Assembly: GCF_007991215.1 (NCBI RefSeq)
Contig: NZ_BJXX01000120.1
Coordinates: 1 to 45,428 of the forward strand
Direction: 5' to 3'
Source: Aneurinibacillus danicus
GTDB lineage: Bacteria > Bacillota > Bacilli > Aneurinibacillales > Aneurinibacillaceae
DNA length: 45,428 nucleotides
Below, piece by piece: positions 27,461 to 35,761 of this stretch. The translations under genes and the position numbers were made by a program. How positions within the stretch are numbered: the first letter of the stretch is position 1; every line of letters starts with the position of its first letter. Under the pieces are notes generated by a model, which ran no database searches, was not told the origin of the DNA, and worked only from the letters and a program-made list of their open reading frames with translations.

Positions 27461-29821
27461 TTGGAAGCACGTACGTTTACAACGCTTGAATTCGATAAAA
27501 TAATCGAACAACTCTCAACCCATGCCTCTTCCTCACTGGGAAGAGAAAAAGTAGAAGCGCTTATTCCTTCTACGAACTATGAAGAAGTGCAGCGCCGTCA
27601 ACAGGCAACCTATGAAGGGAGTACCGTCCTGCGCCTGCGCGGCAGTGTTCCGCTGGGCGGTATCCGCGATATCCGACCGGCATGTAAGCGGGCCGCTATG
27701 GGAGGAATGCTGAATGCGGCGGAGCTTCTGGATATTGCCTCTACGCTTTACGGCGGCGGCCGTCTGAAAGCATTCATTGCATCGATTGTTGAACAGGAAC
27801 CGCTGCCCCTGCTCGAAGAATTGCTAAACCGGGTTGAACGCCTGCAAGGAATAGAGAATGAGATTAACCGTGCCATCGACGAGAACGGTATGGTGATGGA
27901 TTCGGCAAGTCCGGCGCTTTCACAGGTGCGCGGGCAGATTCGCGGCGCGGAGAAGCGCATCCGTGAGCGGCTGGAGCAGATGATTCGCAACAGCAGTACA
28001 CAAAAAATGCTTCAGGAGCCGATTGTCACCATTCGTAATGACCGGTTCGTCATTCCGGTTAAACAGGAGTACCGTCATGTGTTTGGCGGGATTGTACACG
28101 ACCAGTCCGCATCCGGCGCGACGCTGTTCGTCGAGCCGCAGGTGGTCGTCAATATCAGCAACGAGCTTCGTGAGTTAAAGATGAAAGAAGAACGCGAAGT
28201 AGAGAAGATTCTGCTTTCGCTCTCGGCGAAAGTAGCGGAAGTATCAGAGGTGCTGCTGCATAATGTGGAATGCCTGGCGGAAGCCGATTTTATTTTCGCC
28301 AAGGCGTCATACGCACATACGCTTAAAGCTGTACAACCGGTTATTAACGATAACGGCTATCTGCGCATTAAAAAAGGACGCCATCCGCTTATTCCGGCAA
28401 GTCAAGTCGTGCCGATTGACGTAGAGCTTGGCAGGGACTATACGGCAATCGTTGTAACCGGTCCGAACACCGGGGGGAAAACCGTATCGCTGAAAACGGT
28501 CGGTTTGTTCTCGCTTATGGCAATGGCCGGCCTGCAGATTCCGGCGGATGAGGGTTCAGAGATGGCGGTTTTTGAAGGTGTTTATGCCGATATTGGGGAT
28601 GAGCAGAGCATCGAGCAGAGCCTGAGTACATTCTCAAGCCATATGACCAACATTTCGCATATTCTGCAGCATGTAAACAACCGTAGCCTTGTGCTGTTCG
28701 ACGAGCTGGGCGCCGGCACTGATCCGACCGAAGGGGCGGCGCTTGCGATGGCGATTATCGATTATGTTCATCAACGCGGCGCACGGTTGGTAGCAACGAC
28801 ACACTATAGCGAATTGAAGGCGTATGCTTATGATCGCCCGCAGATTGTCAATGCGAGCGTCGAATTCGACGAAGTGACGCTCCGTCCGACCTATCGTCTG
28901 TTGGTCGGCATTCCGGGCCGCTCGAATGCATTCGCCATTGCGTCGCGACTCGGTCTGCCGGAGAACATTCTGGCCCAGGCGCGCAATTTTGTGAAAACAG
29001 AAGAAACGGAAATCGACACGATGATTGCATCGCTTGAAGAAAACCAGCGCAGAGCGGAGGCGGAGCGCCGGGAGGTCGAGCAACTGCGGGCTGAACTGGA
29101 ACGGGAACGCCGGGAATTGGAGCGCGAACTGGCAAACCTGGACGAGAAAAAAGACAGGCTCTATCAGCAGGCAGAAGAAGAAGCGCGCACGGCTGTGGAA
29201 AAAGCCCGCAAAGAAGCGGAGACGATTATCGCCGAGCTGCGGCAAATTGCCAGGGAAGAGCGGGCCGGCATCAAAGAACATAAGTTAATTGAGGCGCGCA
29301 AACGCTTGGAAGAAGCTTCACCGACACTGCGTAAAAAGAAAAAACCGAAGAAAGCAGGCGTGCCGCTTAACCAGCAGCCGCTGGAAGTGGGCGACGAGGT
29401 ACGTGTGCTTTCCTTCAACCAGAAAGGCGAGATTGTCGGCAAAGTCAGCGATAAAGAATTTCAGGTACAAATCGGCATTGTAAAAATGAACGTAAAAGCC
29501 GACAATTTGGAAAAGCTGAGATCGGCCAAACCGCAGGTCACACAGCAGATTACCAAAATTCGCTCGGCACGCGACCCGGTGCGCATGGAGCTTGATGTGC
29601 GGGGCAATACGGTAGAGGATGCGATTATTCAAATCGATAAATATCTCGATGAGGCCATTCTTGACGGCCTGAATCAAGTCTCGATTATTCACGGCAAAGG
29701 AACAGGTGCGCTCGGGCTAGGGATTCAAAAATACCTGCGCAACCACCGTCTGGTCAAGTCATTTCGTTGGGGCGGACAGGGCGAAGGCGGATTGGGCGCT
29801 ACTGTCGTAGAGTTGAAATAA
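27461..29821 (+). CDS. mutS2: endonuclease MutS2 (recombination suppressor / ribosome rescue)
   Basis: A 786-residue ATPase with a nuclease domain. The MutS-like core has the Walker A motif GPNTGGKT near 334, ST motif and Walker B LVLFDELGAGTDPTEGAA near 410. A long coiled coil rich in glutamate and arginine covers about 515-625, and the C-terminal Smr domain (about 710-786) includes LDVRGNTVEDA and IIHGKGTGALG. MutS2 is linked to suppression of recombination and to splitting collided ribosomes in Bacillus. It starts with TTG at 27461 after GAGAGGAGA; the earlier ATG lacks a site. Confidence 0.93.
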   Translation: MEARTFTTLEFDKIIEQLSTHASSSLGREKVEALIPSTNYEEVQRRQQATYEGSTVLRLRGSVPLGGIRDIRPACKRAAMGGMLNAAELLDIASTLYGGGRLKAFIASIVEQEPLPLLEELLNRVERLQGIENEINRAIDENGMVMDSASPALSQVRGQIRGAEKRIRERLEQMIRNSSTQKMLQEPIVTIRNDRFVIPVKQEYRHVFGGIVHDQSASGATLFVEPQVVVNISNELRELKMKEEREVEKILLSLSAKVAEVSEVLLHNVECLAEADFIFAKASYAHTLKAVQPVINDNGYLRIKKGRHPLIPASQVVPIDVELGRDYTAIVVTGPNTGGKTVSLKTVGLFSLMAMAGLQIPADEGSEMAVFEGVYADIGDEQSIEQSLSTFSSHMTNISHILQHVNNRSLVLFDELGAGTDPTEGAALAMAIIDYVHQRGARLVATTHYSELKAYAYDRPQIVNASVEFDEVTLRPTYRLLVGIPGRSNAFAIASRLGLPENILAQARNFVKTEETEIDTMIASLEENQRRAEAERREVEQLRAELERERRELERELANLDEKKDRLYQQAEEEARTAVEKARKEAETIIAELRQIAREERAGIKEHKLIEARKRLEEASPTLRKKKKPKKAGVPLNQQPLEVGDEVRVLSFNQKGEIVGKVSDKEFQVQIGIVKMNVKADNLEKLRSAKPQVTQQITKIRSARDPVRMELDVRGNTVEDAIIQIDKYLDEAILDGLNQVSIIHGKGTGALGLGIQKYLRNHRLVKSFRWGGQGEGGLGATVVELK

Positions 29822-29913
29822 CCATACGGCAGTGAAACCCGATCGGGTGCTTTGGCGTATATGTAGAAAAGCGGCGGCAAGTGCGGCTTATTGATGGTGG
29901 AGGAGGGAGCGGA

Positions 29914-30321
29914 TTGGTTATTTTTTCGAATCCGTATGTATTAACGGCCGCTTATTTTGCGGCGGCACTGCTTGCGGTCATTATCTTCCTGGCCGTATTC
30001 GAAATGGTTACGACCTATAAGGACTGGGACGAGATTAAACGCGGCAACGTATCGGTCGCCATGGCGACCGGCGGCAAAATTTTCGGTATCTGTAATATCA
30101 TCCGGCACGCGATCGAGCACAATGACGGGATTGGTCATACGCTTCTCTGGAGTTCGTATGGATTTCTGCTTCTGCTCGTTGCCTATTTTACATTTGAGTT
30201 TTTAACTCCGATGTTTAAAGTGGATGAAGAGATTGCCGCCGACAATCGTGCTGTCGGCTTGCTGTCGATGGTCATCTCTATCGGAGTCTCTTATGTGATT
30301 GGTGCAAGCATCCTTAGGTAA
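29914..30321 (+). CDS. yshE: DUF350 family membrane protein (YshE-like)
   Basis: A 135-residue protein with four membrane segments (about 10-34, 46-62, 72-92, 112-133). The motif NVSVAMATGGKIFGICNIIRH, around residues 45-65, with the charged WDEIKRGN loop before it, is typical of DUF350. The TTG at 29914 is taken as the start, because the codons just upstream are themselves the ribosome binding site (GGAGGAGGGAGC). It follows mutS2 as yshE does in Bacillus subtilis. Function unknown. Confidence 0.85.
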   Translation: MVIFSNPYVLTAAYFAAALLAVIIFLAVFEMVTTYKDWDEIKRGNVSVAMATGGKIFGICNIIRHAIEHNDGIGHTLLWSSYGFLLLLVAYFTFEFLTPMFKVDEEIAADNRAVGLLSMVISIGVSYVIGASILR

Positions 30322-30344
30322 TAGCGGAAGATCAGATCGGTTCG

Positions 30345-30373
30345 TTGCCGTGTAAAACCGGGTAGTGTATAAT
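30345..30373 (+). promoter_or_regulatory. promoter of the 28-residue membrane protein gene
   Basis: TTGCCG at 30345-30350, 17-base spacer, TATAAT at 30368-30373; start of transcription near 30380. Confidence 0.7.
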
Positions 30374-30412
30374 GGCAGAAGCGCCCGGGATGTGAGTCAA
30401 GGGGGAGTCGAG

Positions 30413-30499
30413 ATGCTGGACAGATTAGCGAAAATCCTGACCACGCTGGCTGTGCTGTTCATTCTTGCCGGCATTTTATATTTCGCCGTATTTCGATAG
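30413..30499 (+). CDS. 28-residue single-helix membrane protein, uncharacterised
   Basis: A tiny gene with all its own signals: promoter at 30345-30373, ribosome site GGGGGAG about 8 bases before the ATG, and an intrinsic terminator right after the stop. The peptide has a short basic start (MLDRLAKIL), one hydrophobic helix (about residues 9-26, TLAVLFILAGILYFAVF) and a final arginine. It resembles small membrane regulators or single-pass peptides in shape only; I do not recognise a family. It is below the usual length cut-off and is easily missed. Confidence 0.65.
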   Translation: MLDRLAKILTTLAVLFILAGILYFAVFR

Positions 30500-30506
30500 C
30501 GTTATA

Positions 30507-30543
30507 GGAAGAAGAGCGAGGGATAACAATCGCTCTTTTCTTA
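30507..30543 (+). terminator. intrinsic terminator after the 28-residue gene
   Basis: AAGAAGAGCGA pairs with TCGCTCTTTTCTT (one extra T), and the 3' arm itself supplies the T-rich end. Confidence 0.8.
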
Positions 30544-30608
30544 TGTTTGTGCTAAAATAGTTACGTTTATATGTGTGGATTTGAACCGAGAAGTCGGAGG
30601 AGATAGTC

Positions 30609-31904
30609 ATGGAAAAATCGTTGAACATTGCTGTCATTGGCCTGGGGTTTATTGGCCTGCCTTTGTCGTTAAGCTATGCCCGCAAAGGGGCAAACGTGGT
30701 TGGGATTGATGTAAGTGAAGCACTTGTAAAAGAGATTAATGAAGGAAAATCCCACCATCTTGAATATTTCGAGGGCAAGTCACTCGCACAGATTCTGCAG
30801 GAGCAGATTGCGGCCGGACGCTTTATGGCCACGACGAGCTACGAAGAAGCGGCTGCCAAAGTCGATCACTATATCATTACGGTCGGCATTCCGGTAAAAG
30901 ACGGGGACCCGGAAATGCATTATTTAACGGGCGCGTGCGAGGCGCTTGCACAGGTGCTGAAAAAAGGGGATACAGTCATTCTGCGCAGCACAGTAATTCC
31001 GGGCACAACGGAAGAACTCGTTAAACCGCTGCTTGAGAAGAGCGGGCTTGTTGCGGGCGAAGATTTCTATCTTGCGTACGCATCAGAGCGGATTGCGGAA
31101 GGCCGCGCATTCGAAGAATTCATTCACATGCCGCTTGCACTGGGTGGCATTAACGAGGCAAGTGCACAGCGTGCCCTTGAAGTGCTGACTTTTGTAACGG
31201 AAGCGGAAGTCACCATCTCCGATATTAAAGTTGTGGAGACGTCTAAAGTTATCGAAAACGTACAACGTGACGTCAATATCGCGATGGTACAGCAGTTCGC
31301 CCGTTTCGCGGAGAAAGCCGGCATCGATACATTTGAACTTATCCGCGTTGCCAATACCCATACACGGGTCAACCTGCTTACACCGGGTCCCGGCGTAGGC
31401 GGTTACTGTCTGCCGAATGCGCTGTATTATCTGCTGCCGAAGGCGAAGGAAGTCGGCGTTAACCTTCACCTGTTGGAGACGGCACGTCAGATTAATGACA
31501 GTGTGCCGGAGGTGCTTGTACAGATGGTCGAAGACGAGCTGAACAAGCAGGGGAAAACGCTTGGCGGAAGCAAAGTAGCCGTTCTTGGTCTTGCAATGAA
31601 AGATTTCTCGAACGACGACCGCATCAGTCCGCCGCACTATCTTGTACAGCTGCTGCAGGAAGCAGGGGCTTCGGTTGCCGCCTATGATCCGGCCGTTCCG
31701 AGCGCGTATGACTATAAAGTGTCAAGCCTTCAGGAAGCCGTTAAAGACGCCGATGCGCTTGTTTATGTCACCGTGCAGGAAGAGTTCCTTGAGATTGACT
31801 GGAACGAAATTATTGGTCAAATGAAAGAAAAGCCGGTCATTCTGGACGGCAAAAATCGCGTGCCGCGCAGTGTGACTGAAAAAGCGGTGCTTGTTCGCAT
31901 CTAA
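30609..31904 (+). CDS. nucleotide-sugar dehydrogenase (UDP-N-acetylmannosamine/glucosamine dehydrogenase type)
   Basis: A 431-residue NAD-dependent enzyme that oxidises the C6 alcohol of a UDP-sugar to a uronic acid. The N-terminal Rossmann motif is VIGLGFIGLPLSL (9-21), the hinge helix carries VETSKVIENVQRDVNIAM near 209, and the catalytic cysteine is in PGPGVGGYCLPNA (about C267). A C-terminal UDP-binding domain (about 315-430) follows. Similarity to the WecC/CapL group suggests UDP-ManNAc or UDP-GlcNAc as substrate, but UDP-glucose cannot be excluded. It opens the polysaccharide block. Confidence 0.88.
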   Translation: MEKSLNIAVIGLGFIGLPLSLSYARKGANVVGIDVSEALVKEINEGKSHHLEYFEGKSLAQILQEQIAAGRFMATTSYEEAAAKVDHYIITVGIPVKDGDPEMHYLTGACEALAQVLKKGDTVILRSTVIPGTTEELVKPLLEKSGLVAGEDFYLAYASERIAEGRAFEEFIHMPLALGGINEASAQRALEVLTFVTEAEVTISDIKVVETSKVIENVQRDVNIAMVQQFARFAEKAGIDTFELIRVANTHTRVNLLTPGPGVGGYCLPNALYYLLPKAKEVGVNLHLLETARQINDSVPEVLVQMVEDELNKQGKTLGGSKVAVLGLAMKDFSNDDRISPPHYLVQLLQEAGASVAAYDPAVPSAYDYKVSSLQEAVKDADALVYVTVQEEFLEIDWNEIIGQMKEKPVILDGKNRVPRSVTEKAVLVRI

Positions 31905-31934
31905 AAAGGGGAACCATAATAGCAAGAAGGCGAG

Positions 31935-31980
31935 AAAACGAGACAGCGCAGATTCTCTCATCTGGCGTCTCGTTTTCCTT
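31935..31980 (+). terminator. intrinsic terminator after the sugar dehydrogenase
   Basis: AAAACGAGAC and GTCTCGTTTT form a perfect 10-bp stem, continued by GC/GC and CAGAT/ATCTG, followed by CCTT. Confidence 0.8.
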
Positions 31981-32000
31981 ATGAAAGGATGTTTCAGAGG

Positions 32001-33386
32001 ATGAAGGCGAATAAAAAAATGCTGCTGGTGGCCTATCTGTTTCCACCGATTGGCGGAGGCGGCGTGCCGCGCGCGCTGAAGATGGCCAGGTACCTGGCTG
32101 AAGGCGGCTGGGAAGTGCACGTACTGACCGTAGATCATACATATCATGCCACAAAAGATGAATCCCTTCTGCGCCAGCTGCCATCCAATGTTATCATACA
32201 CCGGGCCAAAGAGGTTAATCTTGTCCAGGCGATCCGCCCGACGCAGAAAGAGGCGCCTAAACAAAGCGGCGGACAAAAGAGTGCAGCAGTCAATCCTGCC
32301 GGAGGTGGCGGATTAAAGCAGGCCATCAAGCAGCGGATCGTGCCGCTGCTTAAAAAAGTGAAAAATACAGTGATGATCCCGGACGACATGATTGGCTGGC
32401 TTCCGTTTGCGGCCAAAATGGGAGCTGAGATTATCAAAAAGCATAGCATTCCGGTTATGTTTTCCACATCCGGCCCATACACTAACCACCTCGTGGCCCG
32501 CAGCATCAAGCGGAAAACAGGGGTTACCTGGATTGCCGATTTCCGTGATCCGTGGACGCAGAATATGCACCGTTCGGGCGTGGCCTGGCGCGAAGCATGG
32601 GAGGAGCGGATGGAGCGCAGCGTCATGAAGGAGTCCGATGCGGTAACAACGGTTACGTACGGGTTCGCTGAGAATTTCAAACAAAAATTCGGCAAAGAGA
32701 TTCAGCGCATTGAAGTTATCCATAACGGATTCGATCCGGAAGACTACAAAGACATTGCGGAGTCGCCGGAGGATGGAAAGTTTACGCTTGCCTATCCGGG
32801 CATTTTTTATAAAGAGCGCAATCCTCGTCTACTATTGGAGGCGGTGGCAGAGCTGATTGAAGAAGGAGAAATAAAGCGGGACGAAATTCTATTGCGCTTT
32901 GCCGGTGTGTTCGATTATCCGGGCTATAGCGATAATATCGATTGCGTGCACCGGTTAAACCTTGAAGATGTGGTGGAGATTATGGGGAACCTGCCGCACA
33001 AGGAAGCGCTTGTCATGATGAAAAGTGCTGATGTCCTCATGCTCATCGGAGATACTGCACCGGGGTCGGGCGTCTATATTCCCGGCAAGCTGTATGAATA
33101 TATGGCAATCGGCCATCCGATTCTCGCCCTGTCAGTGGAAGGGGAGTCGACGAAGATTATTCGTAAATTCGAGCTGGGACAGGTAGTTGACCCGCTTAAT
33201 AAAGCAGAGATTAAGCGGGCATTCCTTACTATGTACGAGCAGTGGAAGAAGAACCCCAAACAGAAGGACCGTGCGGCGGAGATGCTGCGGCGGGCGGAGG
33301 AAGGGGACCTGTCAATCTACAACCGCCAGGTGCAGGCACGCATGCTCGGGGAGCTGATGGATGAACTGCTTACAGCAAAGCGGTAA
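32001..33386 (+). CDS. glycosyltransferase, GT-B fold (family 4 type)
   Basis: A 461-residue predicted sugar transferase. The N-terminal half shows LLVAYLFPPIGGGGVPRALK (glycine-rich acceptor loop) and ADFRDPWTQNMHRSG near 178, and the C-terminal half carries a nucleotide-sugar-binding region with YPGIFYKERNPRLLLEAV near 259 and PGKLYEYMAIGHPILAL near 359. No signal peptide or membrane helix is obvious, so it probably works at the inner face of the membrane. Two starts are possible (31989 and 32001); the later one has AAAGGA at a suitable distance. The 3' end overlaps the convergent LysE-type gene by 17 bases. Confidence 0.82.
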   Translation: MKANKKMLLVAYLFPPIGGGGVPRALKMARYLAEGGWEVHVLTVDHTYHATKDESLLRQLPSNVIIHRAKEVNLVQAIRPTQKEAPKQSGGQKSAAVNPAGGGGLKQAIKQRIVPLLKKVKNTVMIPDDMIGWLPFAAKMGAEIIKKHSIPVMFSTSGPYTNHLVARSIKRKTGVTWIADFRDPWTQNMHRSGVAWREAWEERMERSVMKESDAVTTVTYGFAENFKQKFGKEIQRIEVIHNGFDPEDYKDIAESPEDGKFTLAYPGIFYKERNPRLLLEAVAELIEEGEIKRDEILLRFAGVFDYPGYSDNIDCVHRLNLEDVVEIMGNLPHKEALVMMKSADVLMLIGDTAPGSGVYIPGKLYEYMAIGHPILALSVEGESTKIIRKFELGQVVDPLNKAEIKRAFLTMYEQWKKNPKQKDRAAEMLRRAEEGDLSIYNRQVQARMLGELMDELLTAKR

Positions 33387-33990
33387 CCAGTTGAGCGGCC
33401 AGAACGCAGGCGACACCCCAGATGAGCAAGGCGGAGGTACGATTGATTGCTTTCATCCAGCGTCCCGTCCGGTCCAGTGTACCAAGTGTACGGCCGGCGA
33501 TGGCAAGACCGAAGAACCAGAGATAGGAGATGAGGATGCAGGAGACGGCAAACGCCCATTTTTCACTTCCGGTATACGCCAGGGAACTTGTACCGATGAC
33601 GCCGATGGTGTCGAGAATGGCATGAGGATTTAACAACGATACCGAAGCGGCGAACATGACTTGTTTTTTCGGCGGCAGGCTATTCTGTTCGCCGTTTTTT
33701 ATTTGGCTACCGCTGTGCCAGGTAGTCCATCCCATATAAAGCAGAAAGAGGACACCGATGGCGAACAGCAGCGTTTTAAGCCAGGTGAATGTGAGTACAA
33801 TCAGTGACACGCCCAGCACTGCCAGCGCAATCAGAATCGTATCGCACAGCGAGGCTGTCAGAATGACCGGAAGTGCCCGTACTAGTGACGGTTGCGTCGC
33901 TCCCTGTGAGAATACGAATACATTCTGTGCTCCCAACGGCAGAATGAGCCCGAATGCCAGGACCATGCCGTGCAAGAAGGCCTGCAACAT
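33370..33990 (-). CDS. yisU: LysE/ArgO family amino acid exporter (YisU-like)
   Basis: A 206-residue membrane protein with six hydrophobic segments. The start MVLAFGLILPLGAQNVFVF, LTASLCDTILIALAVLG near 45 and SVSLLNPHAILDTIGVIG near 117 are signatures of the LysE family, whose members export lysine, arginine or other amino acids. The partner is the divergent MocR-type regulator, the same pairing as yisU and yisV in Bacillus subtilis. The transported substrate cannot be told from sequence. GAGGGATATATA lies before the ATG. Confidence 0.9.
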   Translation of the reverse strand: MLQAFLHGMVLAFGLILPLGAQNVFVFSQGATQPSLVRALPVILTASLCDTILIALAVLGVSLIVLTFTWLKTLLFAIGVLFLLYMGWTTWHSGSQIKNGEQNSLPPKKQVMFAASVSLLNPHAILDTIGVIGTSSLAYTGSEKWAFAVSCILISYLWFFGLAIAGRTLGTLDRTGRWMKAINRTSALLIWGVACVLAAQLVTALL

Positions 33991-34002
33991 TATATATCCC
34001 TC

Positions 34003-34036
34003 CGTATCAAGATATTTACATAAAAAATATGATACG
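34003..34036. promoter_or_regulatory. inverted repeat in the yisU/yisV divergent region
   Basis: CGTATCA (34003-34009) and TGATACG (34030-34036) are perfect complements, with an AT-rich extension between them. It is well placed to bind the MocR regulator. Confidence 0.6.
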
Positions 34037-34133
34037 TTGATTATAGAGCCTTACTGGAAGGATGTCTCCGGCCAATTGAATAGGGGAGATACCAGCCAAT
34101 TTGTCCGATTCATTGAACGAGGGGGAAGAGAGG

Positions 34134-35591
34134 ATGAGGAATAGTGAATGGAGACCGAACCCCGAGGCCGATACACCCGTCTATAAGCAAATCATTGCGT
34201 ACATAAAGGAAAAGATTGCGCATGGAGAGTGGCCGATCGGGTTTCGAATTCCGACGGAACGGGCGCTCGCGGAACAACTGGGTGTAAACCGCAGCACCGT
34301 TACGGCCGCGTTTGCCGAGCTGGCTGCGGAAGGGTTGATTCAAGGAAAGCGGGGAAGCGGTACACGTGTCATCAATAATACATGGATGCTGCTGGCTTCC
34401 GCCAAACCGCCGGATTGGCATGCGTATGTTCAGTCCGGTGTTTATAGGCCGAATCTATCCATGATTCAGCGTATTAATGAAGAGGAGTTCGTTCCAGGTA
34501 TCATTCGGCTGGGAACGGGAGAAATAGCACCGGATATGTTTCCTTCTTCCATGATGAAGGAAGTGTTGGCCCGGACGGCGAAACGGATAAAATCGTTCGG
34601 GTATGAAGAACCACAGGGATTATACGAGCTGCGCCAGGCGGTATGCCGTCATGTTGCATCGCTCGGTATCCAGACATCCCCATCTTCCGTTTTGATCGTA
34701 TCGGGAGCGCTTCAAGCGCTGCATTTAATTTCGGTAGGCCTGCTTCCTCAAGGCGCGGCCGTACTGCTTGAGAAACCTTCCTATCTGTATTCCGTACGGG
34801 TATTCCAATCCGCCGGAATACAGCTTTTTGGCATGCCGGAAATGAATGCTCCCGGACCCGTAGACACCACACTTTCGCACTATAAGAAAAAATCAGGTGC
34901 TTTGCTTTTGTATACGATTCCTTCTTTTCATAATCCGACAGGACGGTTAATGGAGGAGGAGACAAGAAAACAGCTTCTTACAGCGTGTGAGCGAGAACGT
35001 TTGCCTGTAATCGAAGATGACGTATACGGAGAACTTTGGTTGGATGAGCAGCCCCCGGCTCCGTTAAAGGCAGGGGACAAGAACGGTCTTGTTTTATATA
35101 TGGGGAGCTTATCGAAGACATTGAGTCCAGGTCTTCGAATCGGCTGGCTTATCGGTCCGGAGCCGGTCATCCGGAGGCTGGCCGATATTAAGATGCAGAC
35201 CGATTATGGTTCCAGCTCGTTATCACAGTCGGTGGCATACGAATGGCTTTCGAGCGGTTTATATGAAGAACATGTTATGCAGGTCCGGGATAAGCTGCGG
35301 ATGCGCAGAGAACAAGCCGTCGGGGCGCTTTCCAGGCATATGAAAGGATTGGCGGAGTGGGACATACCCGGCGGCGGGTTTTATATCTGGCTGCGTCTTA
35401 TTCCCGATGTTTCCATGCCCCGGCTCTTTGATAAAGCGTTGCGTCAGGGCATTCTTCTTAACCCGGGCACCATCTACCATCCGGAAGAACGCCATCACAT
35501 CCGCCTCTCCTACGCGTATGCTTCACCTCAAGAACTGGAGGAAGGCATTCATCGGCTTTCTCTTCTGGTAAAAGAGCTTAAGACTATATAA
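34134..35591 (+). CDS. yisV: MocR-type regulator: GntR helix-turn-helix fused to aminotransferase (YisV-like)
   Basis: A 485-residue fusion. The N-terminal winged helix (about 10-80) shows PVYKQIIAYIKEKIAHGEWP, ALAEQLGVNRSTVTAAFAEL and GKRGSGTRV. The rest (about 110-485) is a class I aminotransferase fold with PSFHNPTGR near 273 and the PLP-binding lysine in GSLSKTLSPGLRIGW near 325. MocR proteins bind PLP as an effector and usually control a neighbouring gene; here that is the divergent LysE-type exporter. The ATG at 34134 follows GAGGGGGAAG; a start 11 codons earlier lacks a site. Confidence 0.92.
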   Translation: MRNSEWRPNPEADTPVYKQIIAYIKEKIAHGEWPIGFRIPTERALAEQLGVNRSTVTAAFAELAAEGLIQGKRGSGTRVINNTWMLLASAKPPDWHAYVQSGVYRPNLSMIQRINEEEFVPGIIRLGTGEIAPDMFPSSMMKEVLARTAKRIKSFGYEEPQGLYELRQAVCRHVASLGIQTSPSSVLIVSGALQALHLISVGLLPQGAAVLLEKPSYLYSVRVFQSAGIQLFGMPEMNAPGPVDTTLSHYKKKSGALLLYTIPSFHNPTGRLMEEETRKQLLTACERERLPVIEDDVYGELWLDEQPPAPLKAGDKNGLVLYMGSLSKTLSPGLRIGWLIGPEPVIRRLADIKMQTDYGSSSLSQSVAYEWLSSGLYEEHVMQVRDKLRMRREQAVGALSRHMKGLAEWDIPGGGFYIWLRLIPDVSMPRLFDKALRQGILLNPGTIYHPEERHHIRLSYAYASPQELEEGIHRLSLLVKELKTI

Positions 35592-35625
35592 ATCTATACT
35601 TACTATCCCAACATTCGTTCATAGA

Positions 35626-35734
35626 GTGAAGGAAGAAAAGAGGGAAAAACGAGCTAACGGTAGAAAAAAGCGATCGCTTTTTCCCTCACCAGAATCGCTC
35701 CTTCTTTCCTCCTCTTTTTCTCTTAGCTCATACC
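35626..35734. repeat. dispersed hairpin repeat, copy 3
   Basis: About 109 bases beginning GTGAAGGAAG. The centre AAAAAGCGATCGCTTTTT (35665-35682) is a perfect 18-base palindrome inside GGTAGAAAAAAGCG, matching the centre of copy 2; GAGCTAA and TTAGCTC pair farther out. It sits between the convergent MocR gene and a glycosyltransferase gene and may also act as a terminator. Confidence 0.68.
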
Positions 35735-35761
35735 ACCATACAAATGTTGAAACATCAAACG

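Noticed and set aside
34101-34133. Eleven extra N-terminal residues of the MocR regulator
   Set aside because: The stretch contains the GAGGGGG ribosome site for the ATG at 34134 and no site precedes its own TTG.
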